Assembly (NCBI GenBank): GCA_903813345.2
Contig: CAIIXF020000051.1
Coordinates: forward strand, 1-40,403
DNA length: 40,403 nt
DNA from: Owenia fusiformis
Taxonomy: Eukaryota; Annelida; Polychaeta; Sabellida; Oweniidae
Direction: 5' to 3'
Below the pieces are notes generated by a model. It had not been told where the DNA came from. It ran no database searches and saw nothing but the letters and a program-made list of their open reading frames with translations. Of the stretch, positions 32,225 to 40,403 are shown piece by piece (position 1 is the first letter of the stretch; the number at the start of each line of letters is the position of its first letter). A program made the translations under genes and the position numbers.

Positions 32225-32497
32225 ATAAACCCGGCACTGCTACTTCGGGTGGCAATGTTAAAGTAAATGAAGAAGAAACTGCTACATTGAGATGTAATCA
32301 TCCAAATGATAGAGGAAACCCACAGTCAACATTCAAGTGGTTTAAGGGAGACTCCAATACTCCCTTAACTGACCAATCATCAGCAACCCTTACTATAAGT
32401 AGTGCCACTGTTGATGATCACGATGACACATACAAATGCACACCAACTAACTCGGCAGGAGATGGAACCCATGCATTGGTTACATTAACAGTAAATG
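32225..32497 (+). CDS. Exon 6: Ig domain 5 (duplicate of exon 4)
   Basis: The acceptor is AATTTTAG ending at 32224, the donor GTACTT at 32498. It encodes 91 residues with Cys in LRCNHPND, Trp in FKWFKGDSN, SATLTISSATVDDHDDTYKC with the second Cys, and a final VTLTV strand. Exon 4 has the same length, borders, phase and most residues; the differences are mostly conservative (Arg/Gly, Glu/Lys, Arg/Gln, Phe/Leu). The upstream intron sequence is not obviously duplicated, because a 2.6 kb tandem-repeat element (28950-31572) separates the two cassettes. The exon remains in phase and open, consistent with purifying selection after duplication. Confidence 0.87.
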
Positions 32498-32757
32498 GTA
32501 CTTATATCCCATACATTCAATTAACCATTATACACAGATGTAAATGTTGATGCAAACAATAAGAATGTGTCCATCTAGTCCGAATGTATGGAACAAGTAT
32601 ATAGATTATAACTTCAAAATAAAGAAGGGATGTTAGTGTGTTTATAGCCATACCCTTTGTGACTAGCAGTTGTCATATGTAACAATTGTTATCCTTTTGT
32701 TACTAATTGCAAGTGGTGACACATTGTCATATAAACGCATTGATCATTATTTTGTAG

Positions 32758-33090
32758 CTGTGCCATCCATAACCACACATCCACCTTCAGATGTTGATGT
32801 CATTAATTCTGATTCTACATTGCCGACAAGTCTTAAATGTATAGACAAGGCAAAGCCAGGATCTTCTTACAAATGGTATTTAAATAACAGTGAAATAACA
32901 AGTAATCATGCTGTTTATGCATTCAATGACTCTCCATCAATATCTGGAAAATGGACAACAACAACTAGTTCACTGAAATGGAAAGATGGTTCAACAGAAG
33001 CTGAAAGGAGAGGAGGATCTGGGAATATTAAATGCACAGCAACTAATGATGCTGGATCAGCTGATAAAACTGCCAATGTCAATGTACAGT
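32758..33090 (+). CDS. Exon 7: Ig domain 6 (duplicate of exon 5)
   Basis: The acceptor is TTTTGTAG ending at 32757, giving the phase-1 junction codon GCT, as in exon 5 (GCC). An upstream in-frame ATG at 32670 exists but lies in the intron and should not be taken as a gene start. The domain has Cys in LKCIDKAKPG, Trp in YKWYLNNSE, the Ser/Thr-rich middle, WTTTTSSLKW, and the second Cys in IKCTATNDAGS, again without the usual Tyr. The donor GTAAGT at 33091 is strong. It is one codon longer than exon 5 (333 versus 330 bases) and more diverged than the exon 4/6 pair outside the conserved core. Confidence 0.85.
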
Positions 33091-33276
33091 GTAAGTTATC
33101 TTTTAGTCTCTTATTATACCACTACCAGAAGTGGCTACTCAATATGGTTATAGTCCTTAACTATTTTATGACACTACCAGAAGTCATGACATAATGTTAT
33201 AGTCTCAATTTTTTTTGACCTTTTTCAAGTATGTGTCATAATCTCAAACACTGCTGTAATTGTCATTGTTTTTCAG

Positions 33277-33540
33277 ATAAACCTTATAACATACAAATAT
33301 CACCAAACACTAAGACAATAACACAAGTAGAAAATGAAACCTTGCAGGAAGTAAAATGTGTTTCAACAGCTAATCCACCAAGTGGCTACAAATGGTATTT
33401 CAACAGTTCTTCTCAAGAACACAACTCTGGTGACACACTTCAACTGGGTAAATTACAGCGAAGCCATCATGGAAATTACAGCTGCACTGCAACTAATGAT
33501 ATAGGGCCTGCCTCAAGTCAAATATTTTTGGTTGTGCTGT
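33277..33540 (+). CDS. Exon 8: Ig domain 7
   Basis: The acceptor GTTTTTCAG ends at 33276 and a GTAAGT donor follows 33540. The 88-residue domain starts YKPYNIQISPNTK, has Cys in VKCVSTANPP, Trp in YKWYFNSSS, strand E as DTLQLGKLQ, and a textbook HGNYSCTATNDIGP with the second Cys. It carries several N-glycosylation sequons (NET, NSS, NYS). The TATND block resembles the end of exon 7, suggesting older duplication within the gene. It sits 186 bases after exon 7, so exons 6, 7 and 8 are a compact cluster between large repeat-filled introns. Confidence 0.87.
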
Positions 33541-36048
33541 GTAAGTATTCACCATTGAGAAATGAAACAACACTACTACCTTATCATATAAATCAGATTG
33601 AAGCAAATGTAAATGTCACATTTCTTCTAAGTTTCAGATGTAAATAACATGAGGAAATCTTATGTAGCATGAAAACAAGTAGTCTGTGTAGTCTGCATAG
33701 ATGTATCAACATTCCAGAACTTATGAAAGTATTTTGAATCAGAAAATTAGTAAAAGAAAGGGGACATGCCATTAGGAGGCCATTCTCTGACTTAGTCATT
33801 TTTTCAAAAGTGTGAAAATAAAAAAATTCATGAAGAGCTCTTAAAATATTCTGAATAACAAGTTGAATATATATATTTAATGATGGCACAAGCTAAAGTG
33901 TGAAAATTAACATGAAATGAAGGGTTTTGACAGATGCAAAAGATGGTAGATTTGTGATGAAGAAATAGAGGTTTTTGCAGTAACAACACAATTACCTCGA
34001 AGTTATCCGTTATGAGAGGCTGAGGACTAAACTTTACATAATTTTCAATCTCAGATTATCAGTAGTATCTAACTTAAGCCGGACAGCCACTCTAAATGTA
34101 TATGGAGCCCATAAGATTCATTTTTCTCAATTGAAGTCACTATTTCTGTTTTTAGCTTCAGAGGATAGGAGGTACATGAACATGCTAAGTTTACCTAGAT
34201 CACAAGCCTTACCACAAATATAAAGTATATAGGAATAGAGTTGATATGTGTGAAAACCTTAAACTGCCCATTTTATTGGGGATGGAACTTGTGGACCATG
34301 TGTATTTCTAACTTCTTCACATGTGCATGGATCTAAAATTGTGGCAGCCATCTTGGATTTGTCATATTATGTGGACATGGTTTTGGTTGTGCTGAATTTG
34401 TTTCAAAATAACATTTCTTGTATACCTTCGATAAGTGGGATAGGCATTTGAAATTAAATACAGATAGTATACTTGACATTTAATGCAGTAAACAGTAATA
34501 CAATTCATTCTTACATAATAAGTGAGTCCAGACAAAAAGTTGTTATTGTGCTAGTTTAACTGGGCATAAATTACACTCATTGGCCTTGGTTTTCTTAATT
34601 GGCTTGGATAAAATGTTGTTCTGTTTATTCAGAAAAGGAGTATAGTTCAATATACAAGTTCACATTCGTTCCATCCTCTTGTAGAAATGAATCTCATATT
34701 ATTTCATCTCAAATATAGAACACAAAAATATACTAAAAAACAAGTTTCTATTAATTGCAAAAGTTAGCTTCTATGTCATGACTGAGTTTGGGTTCCGCTT
34801 CTAGGGAAAAATATCCATCTGGAAATATCGTATTGACCATTGCTATACACTCCATATTTAATCCTCCCAGTAAATAACATTGATATATAGTATACAAGTA
34901 TATATGACATCGAGGATCTGGGGTTTGGGTAATGTGAGACATGAGGCCACTTGTCTTTTTGAATCTCATATTCAATATTCTTTCTTTAAACCCTCATATT
35001 TAATATTTTTGGAGTGGTAATTCAATTATGTACCTATTTTTTATTCTTTATCCCATAGTTGAACTTTGTTCCGCTCTGTTAGGTAACATGAAAACATATT
35101 TATGATATTTTGCAAATGCGTGGAAAAAGTGATATCTGTGGAATATTGTAAATATTTCACAGATATCACCTTTTGGCAGGGATTTGAAAACTACCACCAA
35201 TATGATGTGTTTTGTTACATAGTGATTTCATGACATCACGGGGATGAATGAATGAATGGATGTTGTTTTGATATGCTTTGTTTAGTTTTAAAGGTGAACT
35301 ATGGGAAAAATAGAACATCCTATGAATTTTCATGATATTGTGTTAATCCAACTCATTGATATCAATATCTCCGCTAACTCGCTATGCTAACTTGGCAAGA
35401 TATTGATATCAACTCGAAGATAAACATAAAATCATTTAAAATCATATGATATCCTATACACATCCTTTACTGTGCCACAACTTTCACATATGTTATATAT
35501 TTTGGCACAGGCCTTCATTTATTTTCCTTGAATTCATGCTTTTGTTCCTCGTTTTAGAAATGACAGGAAATCTTTGATCTTCCTTGTATTTAAGTTGCTT
35601 AAATGTTGCCCTGTGATGTTGATAAAAGTCAATAGTAATCCATTACAGTCACAGTTGAAATGTACCCATTGCTAGCCCAGAACCTACCAAAATAGCATTT
35701 GCATTTTGTCAATATTGCCCTATGTGCTTTTCCATGAAAATAATTTTAACCATATCTTTTCTTCAGTATTTCATATATTACATTTTAATATATTTAAATT
35801 GGTTAATATTTATATACTATTTACTTAGACAACAATAAATAAAGAATTTTTTGTAAAAACACCAAAAATGGTATATGATCTTTAAATGACTGTTGTGTGA
35901 ACATCAAAGGTCAAAATTCGCTGAAATTGTATTTTTATAAAGCACAAATGATTTTTCTTCAATATGATATGCATTATTATCAGATATCTTTGGGGGCTAA
36001 AAAGGGCCCTTAATGACACCTGTCCTTTCTAATGTTTAATTCAATTAC
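33541..36048. other. Intron 8, first part, with two small hairpins
   Basis: GTGATATCTGTG at 35129-35140 pairs with CACAGATATCAC at 35158-35169. TTGATATCAATATCT (about 35357) pairs with AGATATTGATATCAA (about 35399). Nothing else is recognised; the frames at 33593-33889 and 34751-34975 are not domain-like. Confidence 0.45.
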
Positions 36049-36303
36049 AGAGATGCAAGTAGGTAGTTACCAGTTTCCCCACCAGGTGTCTTATTCGGGG
36101 GAAATAACATTACAAAGTTCCCTTAAACCTGAATATTCATCAGTTTTAGTGGTTCAATCTTCATATTACCCTTATGTATCGGATAGTAAAACAAATTAAA
36201 ATACGTCCAGTAAAAGAAAATATTATCTGCCCAACACAAGAAAATATATTTCACTTTTTAATTTTTAATGATGTAAATCAAGATTATTTCTACTCACATC
36301 TAG
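36049..36303. mobile_element. 255-bp MITE of the 17090 family, 8-bp target duplication
   Basis: The ends AGAGATGCAAGTAG and CTACTCACATCTAG are near-inverses. TCAATTAC flanks both sides exactly (36041-36048, 36304-36311), as for hAT-type elements. The body matches the reverse complement of 17090-17490 in long blocks, with an internal deletion. Confidence 0.82.
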
Positions 36304-37552
36304 TCAATTACATATCAGCATTTTGGAATGAGGGTTTTGTTTCCAAACTTACAACTCTTACAGAAGTGAGATATCTATTGAATCACAAAATAATCTGGGC
36401 AGTCCTTAATTCCTAATTGGATGAAATTGTCTTAAATCCATACATAGCTAGGTAAGGTGTGTCTGATTGAATGATTTGGAGTGAAGTTGAGTTTGCAAAT
36501 ACTTGACCCTTGCAGTTTCCTTGAAAATATGTTTGTTTAGTGATTTTGTAAAGTTGAGGTTATTTTACAGAAAATATTTTGCAATGTGTGAAAAGAATTT
36601 TAGCCCAAGACTCAATGCATTGTGGCTGCTTCTTTACACTTAAATGTTGTTTCCTAAACTTTGCATTCCTTTCGAGGTCATGCAAAGATTTGGAAACAAC
36701 ATCTTCATGGAATGGTTCAACACACAATGCACTGAGTCCAAGGCTTAAATCCTTAAACAATCTATCTTTTAATGTGCTTTTGAGCAGTGTGTTATTTAGA
36801 TATGTACTCAAGTTTGACTATGACCTTGTCATTGTACTGCAAAGGAATATAAAAAGAAAAGGGCTAAAAGTGATGTTATCAAAATGTAAAGAATCATCTT
36901 TTGGTCTTTCTTTTCACATGCTGGGCCATTTGCCTAAGTCACTATAGCAATTACTTAGTAAACACTGTTAATTTCTATATTTAGACTCAAGACTTAGGAG
37001 TGCCAAGATCTGATTAGGTTTTTGTGCATGTTGGGTAGAGCACGGATTTTTTCTTAAAAGTGTAAATATTCATCACTAAGTGTCTTGTTTCCTGTTTTTG
37101 GGTTAGCAGTTTTTTTTACCAAACTTCAAAGGAAGTAATGCGCTAAATCCATTTGCATCCTATGAACCATTTGTGTCATATTGTGAAATTATTAAGTTTG
37201 CAATCCATTCAGGTCATAGTGTATTTTTGGCATTTCTGTGATAATCAATGGAATCCAATGGCCTTTTTTTTAGATCTGGATCTGATGATAACCCCATCTT
37301 AAGTCAATGGTGCATAATCCCATGTCAGTCAATACAACCTTACTGATTGAAATGACCCCTATCTCAGCTTATGTGTGCCCAAGCCCTTTAAAATTTTCCA
37401 AAGTATTATATGACATTCTATTCTTCATGTTACACCTAAGAATGATTCATTTTGACCATGGGGATATTTGCCGATAATCGCACCTCTTCCTTTATAATTA
37501 AGTCAGAATTTAGGACACACTTATAGTATCATTGTATTTTTTGTCTTTATAG
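36304..37552. other. Intron 8, last part, no gene assigned
   Basis: Two long frames overlap on opposite strands at 36560-36947 (122 codons on +, 83 on -, the latter reading LFKDLSLGLSALCVEPFHED). At least one must be chance and neither shows a known domain. Nothing else of note. Confidence 0.35.
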
Positions 37553-37822
37553 ATCCAACAAAAGTGACAAGCTTTGTGTCTTCCACTGGTGAATCTCCTG
37601 TATTGGAAAATTCCGAATTTTCCTTGACCTGTAATGCTGACAGTAGACCAGCATCTACAATAGTTATTTCTCTGGGATCGAATAAGGAAAAAGAGGCAAA
37701 GGAGGTATTAACACTGGTACATACCATTCCTAGAGCAACATATCGCCACATGGGAATGTATAGTTGTTATGCAAATAATCCCATTGGAGCGAGTATGGTA
37801 GAACATTTTGTTACAGTTCATT
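37553..37822 (+). CDS. Exon 9: Ig domain 8, lacking the core Trp
   Basis: The acceptor is TTGTCTTTATAG ending at 37552, the donor GTAAGT at 37823. The 90-residue domain starts YPTKVTSFVS, has first Cys in LTCNADSRP and second Cys in MGMYSCYANNPIGAS with a normal Tyr-x-Cys. The position where other domains carry Trp (KWY/KWF) reads IVISLG, so the core Trp is missing. Such losses are tolerated in some Ig domains, usually where another hydrophobic residue packs on the disulfide. This is the last exon of the gene visible in the window. The phase-1 end demands at least one more exon; none with a transmembrane helix was found up to 40403. Confidence 0.83.
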
Positions 37823-39757
37823 GTAAGTATATTGCTACTGCTAGTTTTGGTAGTTTAGAGAATACAAAATAAAATGCATGATGGGTCTCCCAAAAGGTAA
37901 ATATGACATGCATAATTTACATATTCTGAGATAAACATATAGCTTTTCATGCAGACACATTATTCAGTCATATATGTACAGGGTGGGCCAAAAATGTTTT
38001 GCTTCAACATTTTTAATATTGCAGAAATATGTTAAAGTGCTACATCATTGGAATTGAGACAATTCAATTTCCACAAAGTGATATATAATTCATTTCATAT
38101 AAATTAGTATTTGTCTTGAAATAACATTTCAATTACCACAGGGTTCAAGATCATGATTTAACAATTGCTGAATACAGAAACTGACCAGAGAGACACTGTA
38201 TAATCCCCATGTCAACTTTGGGGATATAATTCTATTAATAGAAGATCAAAATTGTTGATTTATGTATCAAATGGAAGCAAATTGATTGACAAATACAATA
38301 TTATTTAGTGCCTTGTCTATTCTGATAGGTTTTGGTAATTAAGGTATCAAATATTTAAATGTTTACACATTTTACCAAGACATTTTGTAGATAATGTCTA
38401 TTTCAGGCTAAAATGATCATGAAATGGTCAATAATGATGTTGTACTTAGATAACTTAGCTTGACTGAATATGTACACTGTATGCACATTTTGATATGCAT
38501 GTGATATACATTTAGTTTCAAATTAAAAATTGTATTTTTTAATCAGTGGTTATGTGATTTTTTGACAAATTTTCACGAAACCATCAAATATGTTTTTTTG
38601 AACCATAGCATACGGTGCCAAATCACTTGGATTGCGGATTGTTCAAATTGCATATAGACTAATGGGCATTGGTCAAGAAGTAGTTTCCATTTTTTTCAGC
38701 CATTTTAGTTAACATTGATTTGTCCATCTTTATCGTGAAATCCGATTTTGGACCAACAATAGTGGCACGTTTTAAAACCTCTGTCGATAGAATTCCCTAA
38801 TGGCCGCCATTTTGTCACTTAAAATTCACTTTTGGCCCATTTCCTAGCTTTACAAATATTTTCAGCCATTTAGTTAACATTTGCCTTAAAACCTCTGTTG
38901 ATAGGATTCCTGTTTTAAGTTATTTTTTCAACATCAATGTAGTAAACTCCTCTATGACTCCTGGTTCAAAATCTCGCCTATTTTCAAAATGGCAGCAATT
39001 TTTGTCTCGCCAAATTCACTTTTGGCCCATTTCCTAGCTTTACAAATAATTTCAGGTGTCCTGCATTGTAAAAAGCCATGTCTTTGTTAAGAGTAGTCGT
39101 ATGAAATAATTTTGTTACAAAAAATGGGCCAAAAATTATATTATATAATTTATATTTTATTATATATTTTTTTTATTTTCTGTCATTTGAGCCATGATTC
39201 ACTTTTGAGGAACACCATGTGAGCCCAGTACCTACAGTTAGGCCCGTGGCCAGGGGCGTTTTGGGGGTGGGGGGGGGGGGGGGGGTTCGGGCAGTTTTTC
39301 ACCATTCTGACTATTATTTGAGTGATTTTTGGCCAAATTTGCCAAAGTGACCCCCCCCTAGAATTTTTTGAAAAGTGAACCCGCCTTGGAAAATTCTGTT
39401 TTCAGAAGAAACAGTGTCTACATACTGAGTATTGTAATACAGCTGTACCAGTTATCAGATTTCATCTCAGTTTTATAGAATGATGCTTTAAAGCCATTGT
39501 TGAGTGGTTTAATGAGATATGATATACCTCCAGGAGCCCCATCAGACCATCATGCATTTCAGTTATCATGAATTCTCTAAAGTACTTCTATTTGTATTTT
39601 ACAAACTTATTATGTAAGCACAATTGCTAAAGGGGAACAACAAATATTTTCGAAGGAAACACAGAAAGACAATTATATAAGGAGACAAACCCAATTGGTT
39701 ATTTAGAAGTGTGTCAAGTGTAATGGCACATTTTTAGTAACAATGAAAAGTATCAAG
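37823..39757. repeat. Repeat-rich sequence after exon 9, G-run at 39269
   Basis: ACAGGGTGGGCCAAAAA at 37979 resembles the end of a mariner-type MITE without a visible partner. CACTTTTGGCCCATTTCCTA, continuing GCTTTACAAATA, occurs at about 38826 and 39008 (182 apart). TTTACAAATAATTTCAGGTG onward (39033-39115) matches 29380-29460 in intron 5. A run of 17 G residues lies at 39269-39285 behind GGCCCGTGGCCAGGGGCG. No further Ig or transmembrane exon was found. Confidence 0.55.
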
Positions 39758-40403
39758 ATGGCGGACGATACCAGTCAACCGGAGTATCAACTCCCGACTT
39801 TCGACTATGTTCCCGTCGTGATCAGTGCAATACTGCAACGGTCTACACAAGAACCGAAACAAAGTATCATTGAAGAGATTCAGAACTCGTGCGACGAAGA
39901 CACACTGCGGAGAACGCGTGAAGCAGTCTTCGATCTTTCCAAACGGAAATTATGCAAAAATGCAGGTGATGGAAACTGCAATGGACTAAAACTGAAAGTT
40001 AGAAAAAGCGATGGGAAATGTGCTATGTACAGCAGGGATATCTTCGAACTTTATATATACATTGCGGATCTGGTTGACAGATACCCAAGGGATATTCTAA
40101 GTGCACAATCGACTGGGATATTGGATAAATATACCACCGATTCTAACAGTGTAGTTCCATTACGTATGAACGCCACGGTTACACAAAGGGAAAACAATTT
40201 GATATCAACCGGAACACAGCCCGCAGAGGGGATATGGGATAATACGCAACTGATGACGAAGGTAATATTATTGACTCATAAGATACAAGAGATGTCTTTT
40301 GAAAACACTAAAATAAGAAACGACGTAAAAACCCTACAAGCCAAAGTAGGTCAGTGTACATGCAAGTGCAATAGCAAAAGCACAGAGGTCACCGTGAGCT
40401 CAA
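39758..40403 (+). CDS. Uncharacterised intron-free frame, open at window end
   Basis: A continuous frame of at least 215 codons runs from ATG 39758 to the window edge. I chose this ATG because its context AAGATGG is strong; an in-frame ATG at 39743 (five codons earlier) has a poor context. The protein starts MADDTSQPEYQLPTFDYVPV and is hydrophilic. A region at residues about 75-115 reads GLKLKVRKSDGKC, then YSRDIFELYIYIADLVDRYPRDIL. A likely coiled coil lies at residues about 165-200 (LMTKVILLTHKIQEMSFEN) and a Cys-rich patch CTCKC follows near 205. GC and CpG content are visibly higher than in the surrounding introns, as expected for coding DNA. I do not recognise the family. The layout (N-terminal globular part, coiled coil, Cys cluster, no introns) would suit ORF1 of a non-LTR retrotransposon. 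A host first exon is the alternative. It does not join exon 9. Confidence 0.6.
   Translation, partial: MADDTSQPEYQLPTFDYVPVVISAILQRSTQEPKQSIIEEIQNSCDEDTLRRTREAVFDLSKRKLCKNAGDGNCNGLKLKVRKSDGKCAMYSRDIFELYIYIADLVDRYPRDILSAQSTGILDKYTTDSNSVVPLRMNATVTQRENNLISTGTQPAEGIWDNTQLMTKVILLTHKIQEMSFENTKIRNDVKTLQAKVGQCTCKCNSKSTEVTVSS

Larger units (their letters stand above)
2912..37822 (+). other. Ig superfamily gene, eight Ig domains, 3' incomplete
   Basis: This is the span of the gene built from nine exons listed separately. Joined, they give 2422 coding bases (807 codons plus one base) with no internal stop, and all eight introns are phase 1, the usual arrangement for exons that each carry an extracellular module. 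The predicted product is a secreted or cell-surface protein with a cleaved signal peptide, a V-like first domain and seven further Ig domains, as in adhesion or recognition receptors (nephrin/hemicentin-like architecture). No transmembrane segment, cytoplasmic motif, stop codon or poly(A) signal linked to it could be found before the window ends, so membrane attachment is unknown. No orthologue is recognised. The exon chain is inferred from splice signals and frame; RNA data would settle it. Alternative splicing of domain cassettes is possible, since every internal exon or pair can be skipped without shifting frame. Confidence 0.8.

Noticed and set aside
32670-32757. In-frame ATG and hydrophobic stretch before exon 7, looking like a signal peptide
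   Set aside because: It is in-frame intron sequence; the phase-1 acceptor at 32757 and the parallel with exon 5 explain the exon better.
36560-36947. Overlapping 122- and 83-codon frames
   Set aside because: Opposite strands, no recognisable domain, no splice context; kept only as a remark.
1-40403. CRISPR array, bacterial operon or phage
   Set aside because: Repeats are long, contiguous or inverted, without unique spacers; genes are spliced.

Overview
The window reads as AT-rich, intron-rich, transposon-laden nuclear DNA from an animal, most likely a marine invertebrate. I cannot name the species. The basis is a multi-exon immunoglobulin (Ig) superfamily gene with GT-AG phase-1 introns, many nested TIR and foldback elements without transposase, tRNA-like SINE heads, and no bacterial operon layout. 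Mollusc, brachiopod and hemichordate would all fit.

The one convincing host gene lies on the + strand. Nine exons can be chained in frame (2912-3281, 22143-22277, 26444-26617, 28081-28353, 28482-28811, 32225-32497, 32758-33090, 33277-33540, 37553-37822). Every exon ends after the first base of a codon. Together they give about 807 residues: a signal peptide and eight Ig domains. The second Ig domain is split over two exons; each other domain has its own exon. No transmembrane exon, tail or stop is seen, so the 3' end lies outside the window or the protein is cut off here. The exon 4-5 pair and the exon 6-7 pair are a tandem duplication of a two-Ig cassette.

Intron 1 (about 18.9 kb) is mostly mobile DNA. 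Two copies of one large long-TIR element (3416-6620 and 13843-18659) sit in unrelated flanks. Aligning them by eye shows later insertions as filled versus empty sites: a 1.2 kb element with CAAGGG ends in copy A, and in copy B a 145-bp tandem array, a 936-bp element with a TA target site, a 401-bp MITE and a 0.3 kb foldback. Between and beyond them lie foldback elements (7451-7617, 8471-9385), a 1.9 kb inverted-repeat element (11035-12931) and a small MITE (11932-12147). Near the 3' end of the intron are two broken copies of the signal-peptide/V-type exon (18957-19750 and 20504-20692) and two tRNA-like SINE heads.

Later introns hold a frameshifted SWIM-zinc-finger transposon fragment (24072-24360), a truncated copy of exon 3 that keeps its splice acceptor (25619-25661), a possible internal promoter with an NRF-1-like site and a TATA box (27440-27500), and a 2.6 kb element of 162-bp tandem monomers, itself hit by an 837-bp element (28950-31572). 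A second copy of the 401-bp MITE family (36049-36303) has a clean 8-bp target duplication.

At the right edge an intron-free reading frame (39758-40403, open at the window end) encodes an unrecognised acidic protein with a coiled coil and a Cys cluster. It may be a retroelement ORF1 or the first exon of another gene.
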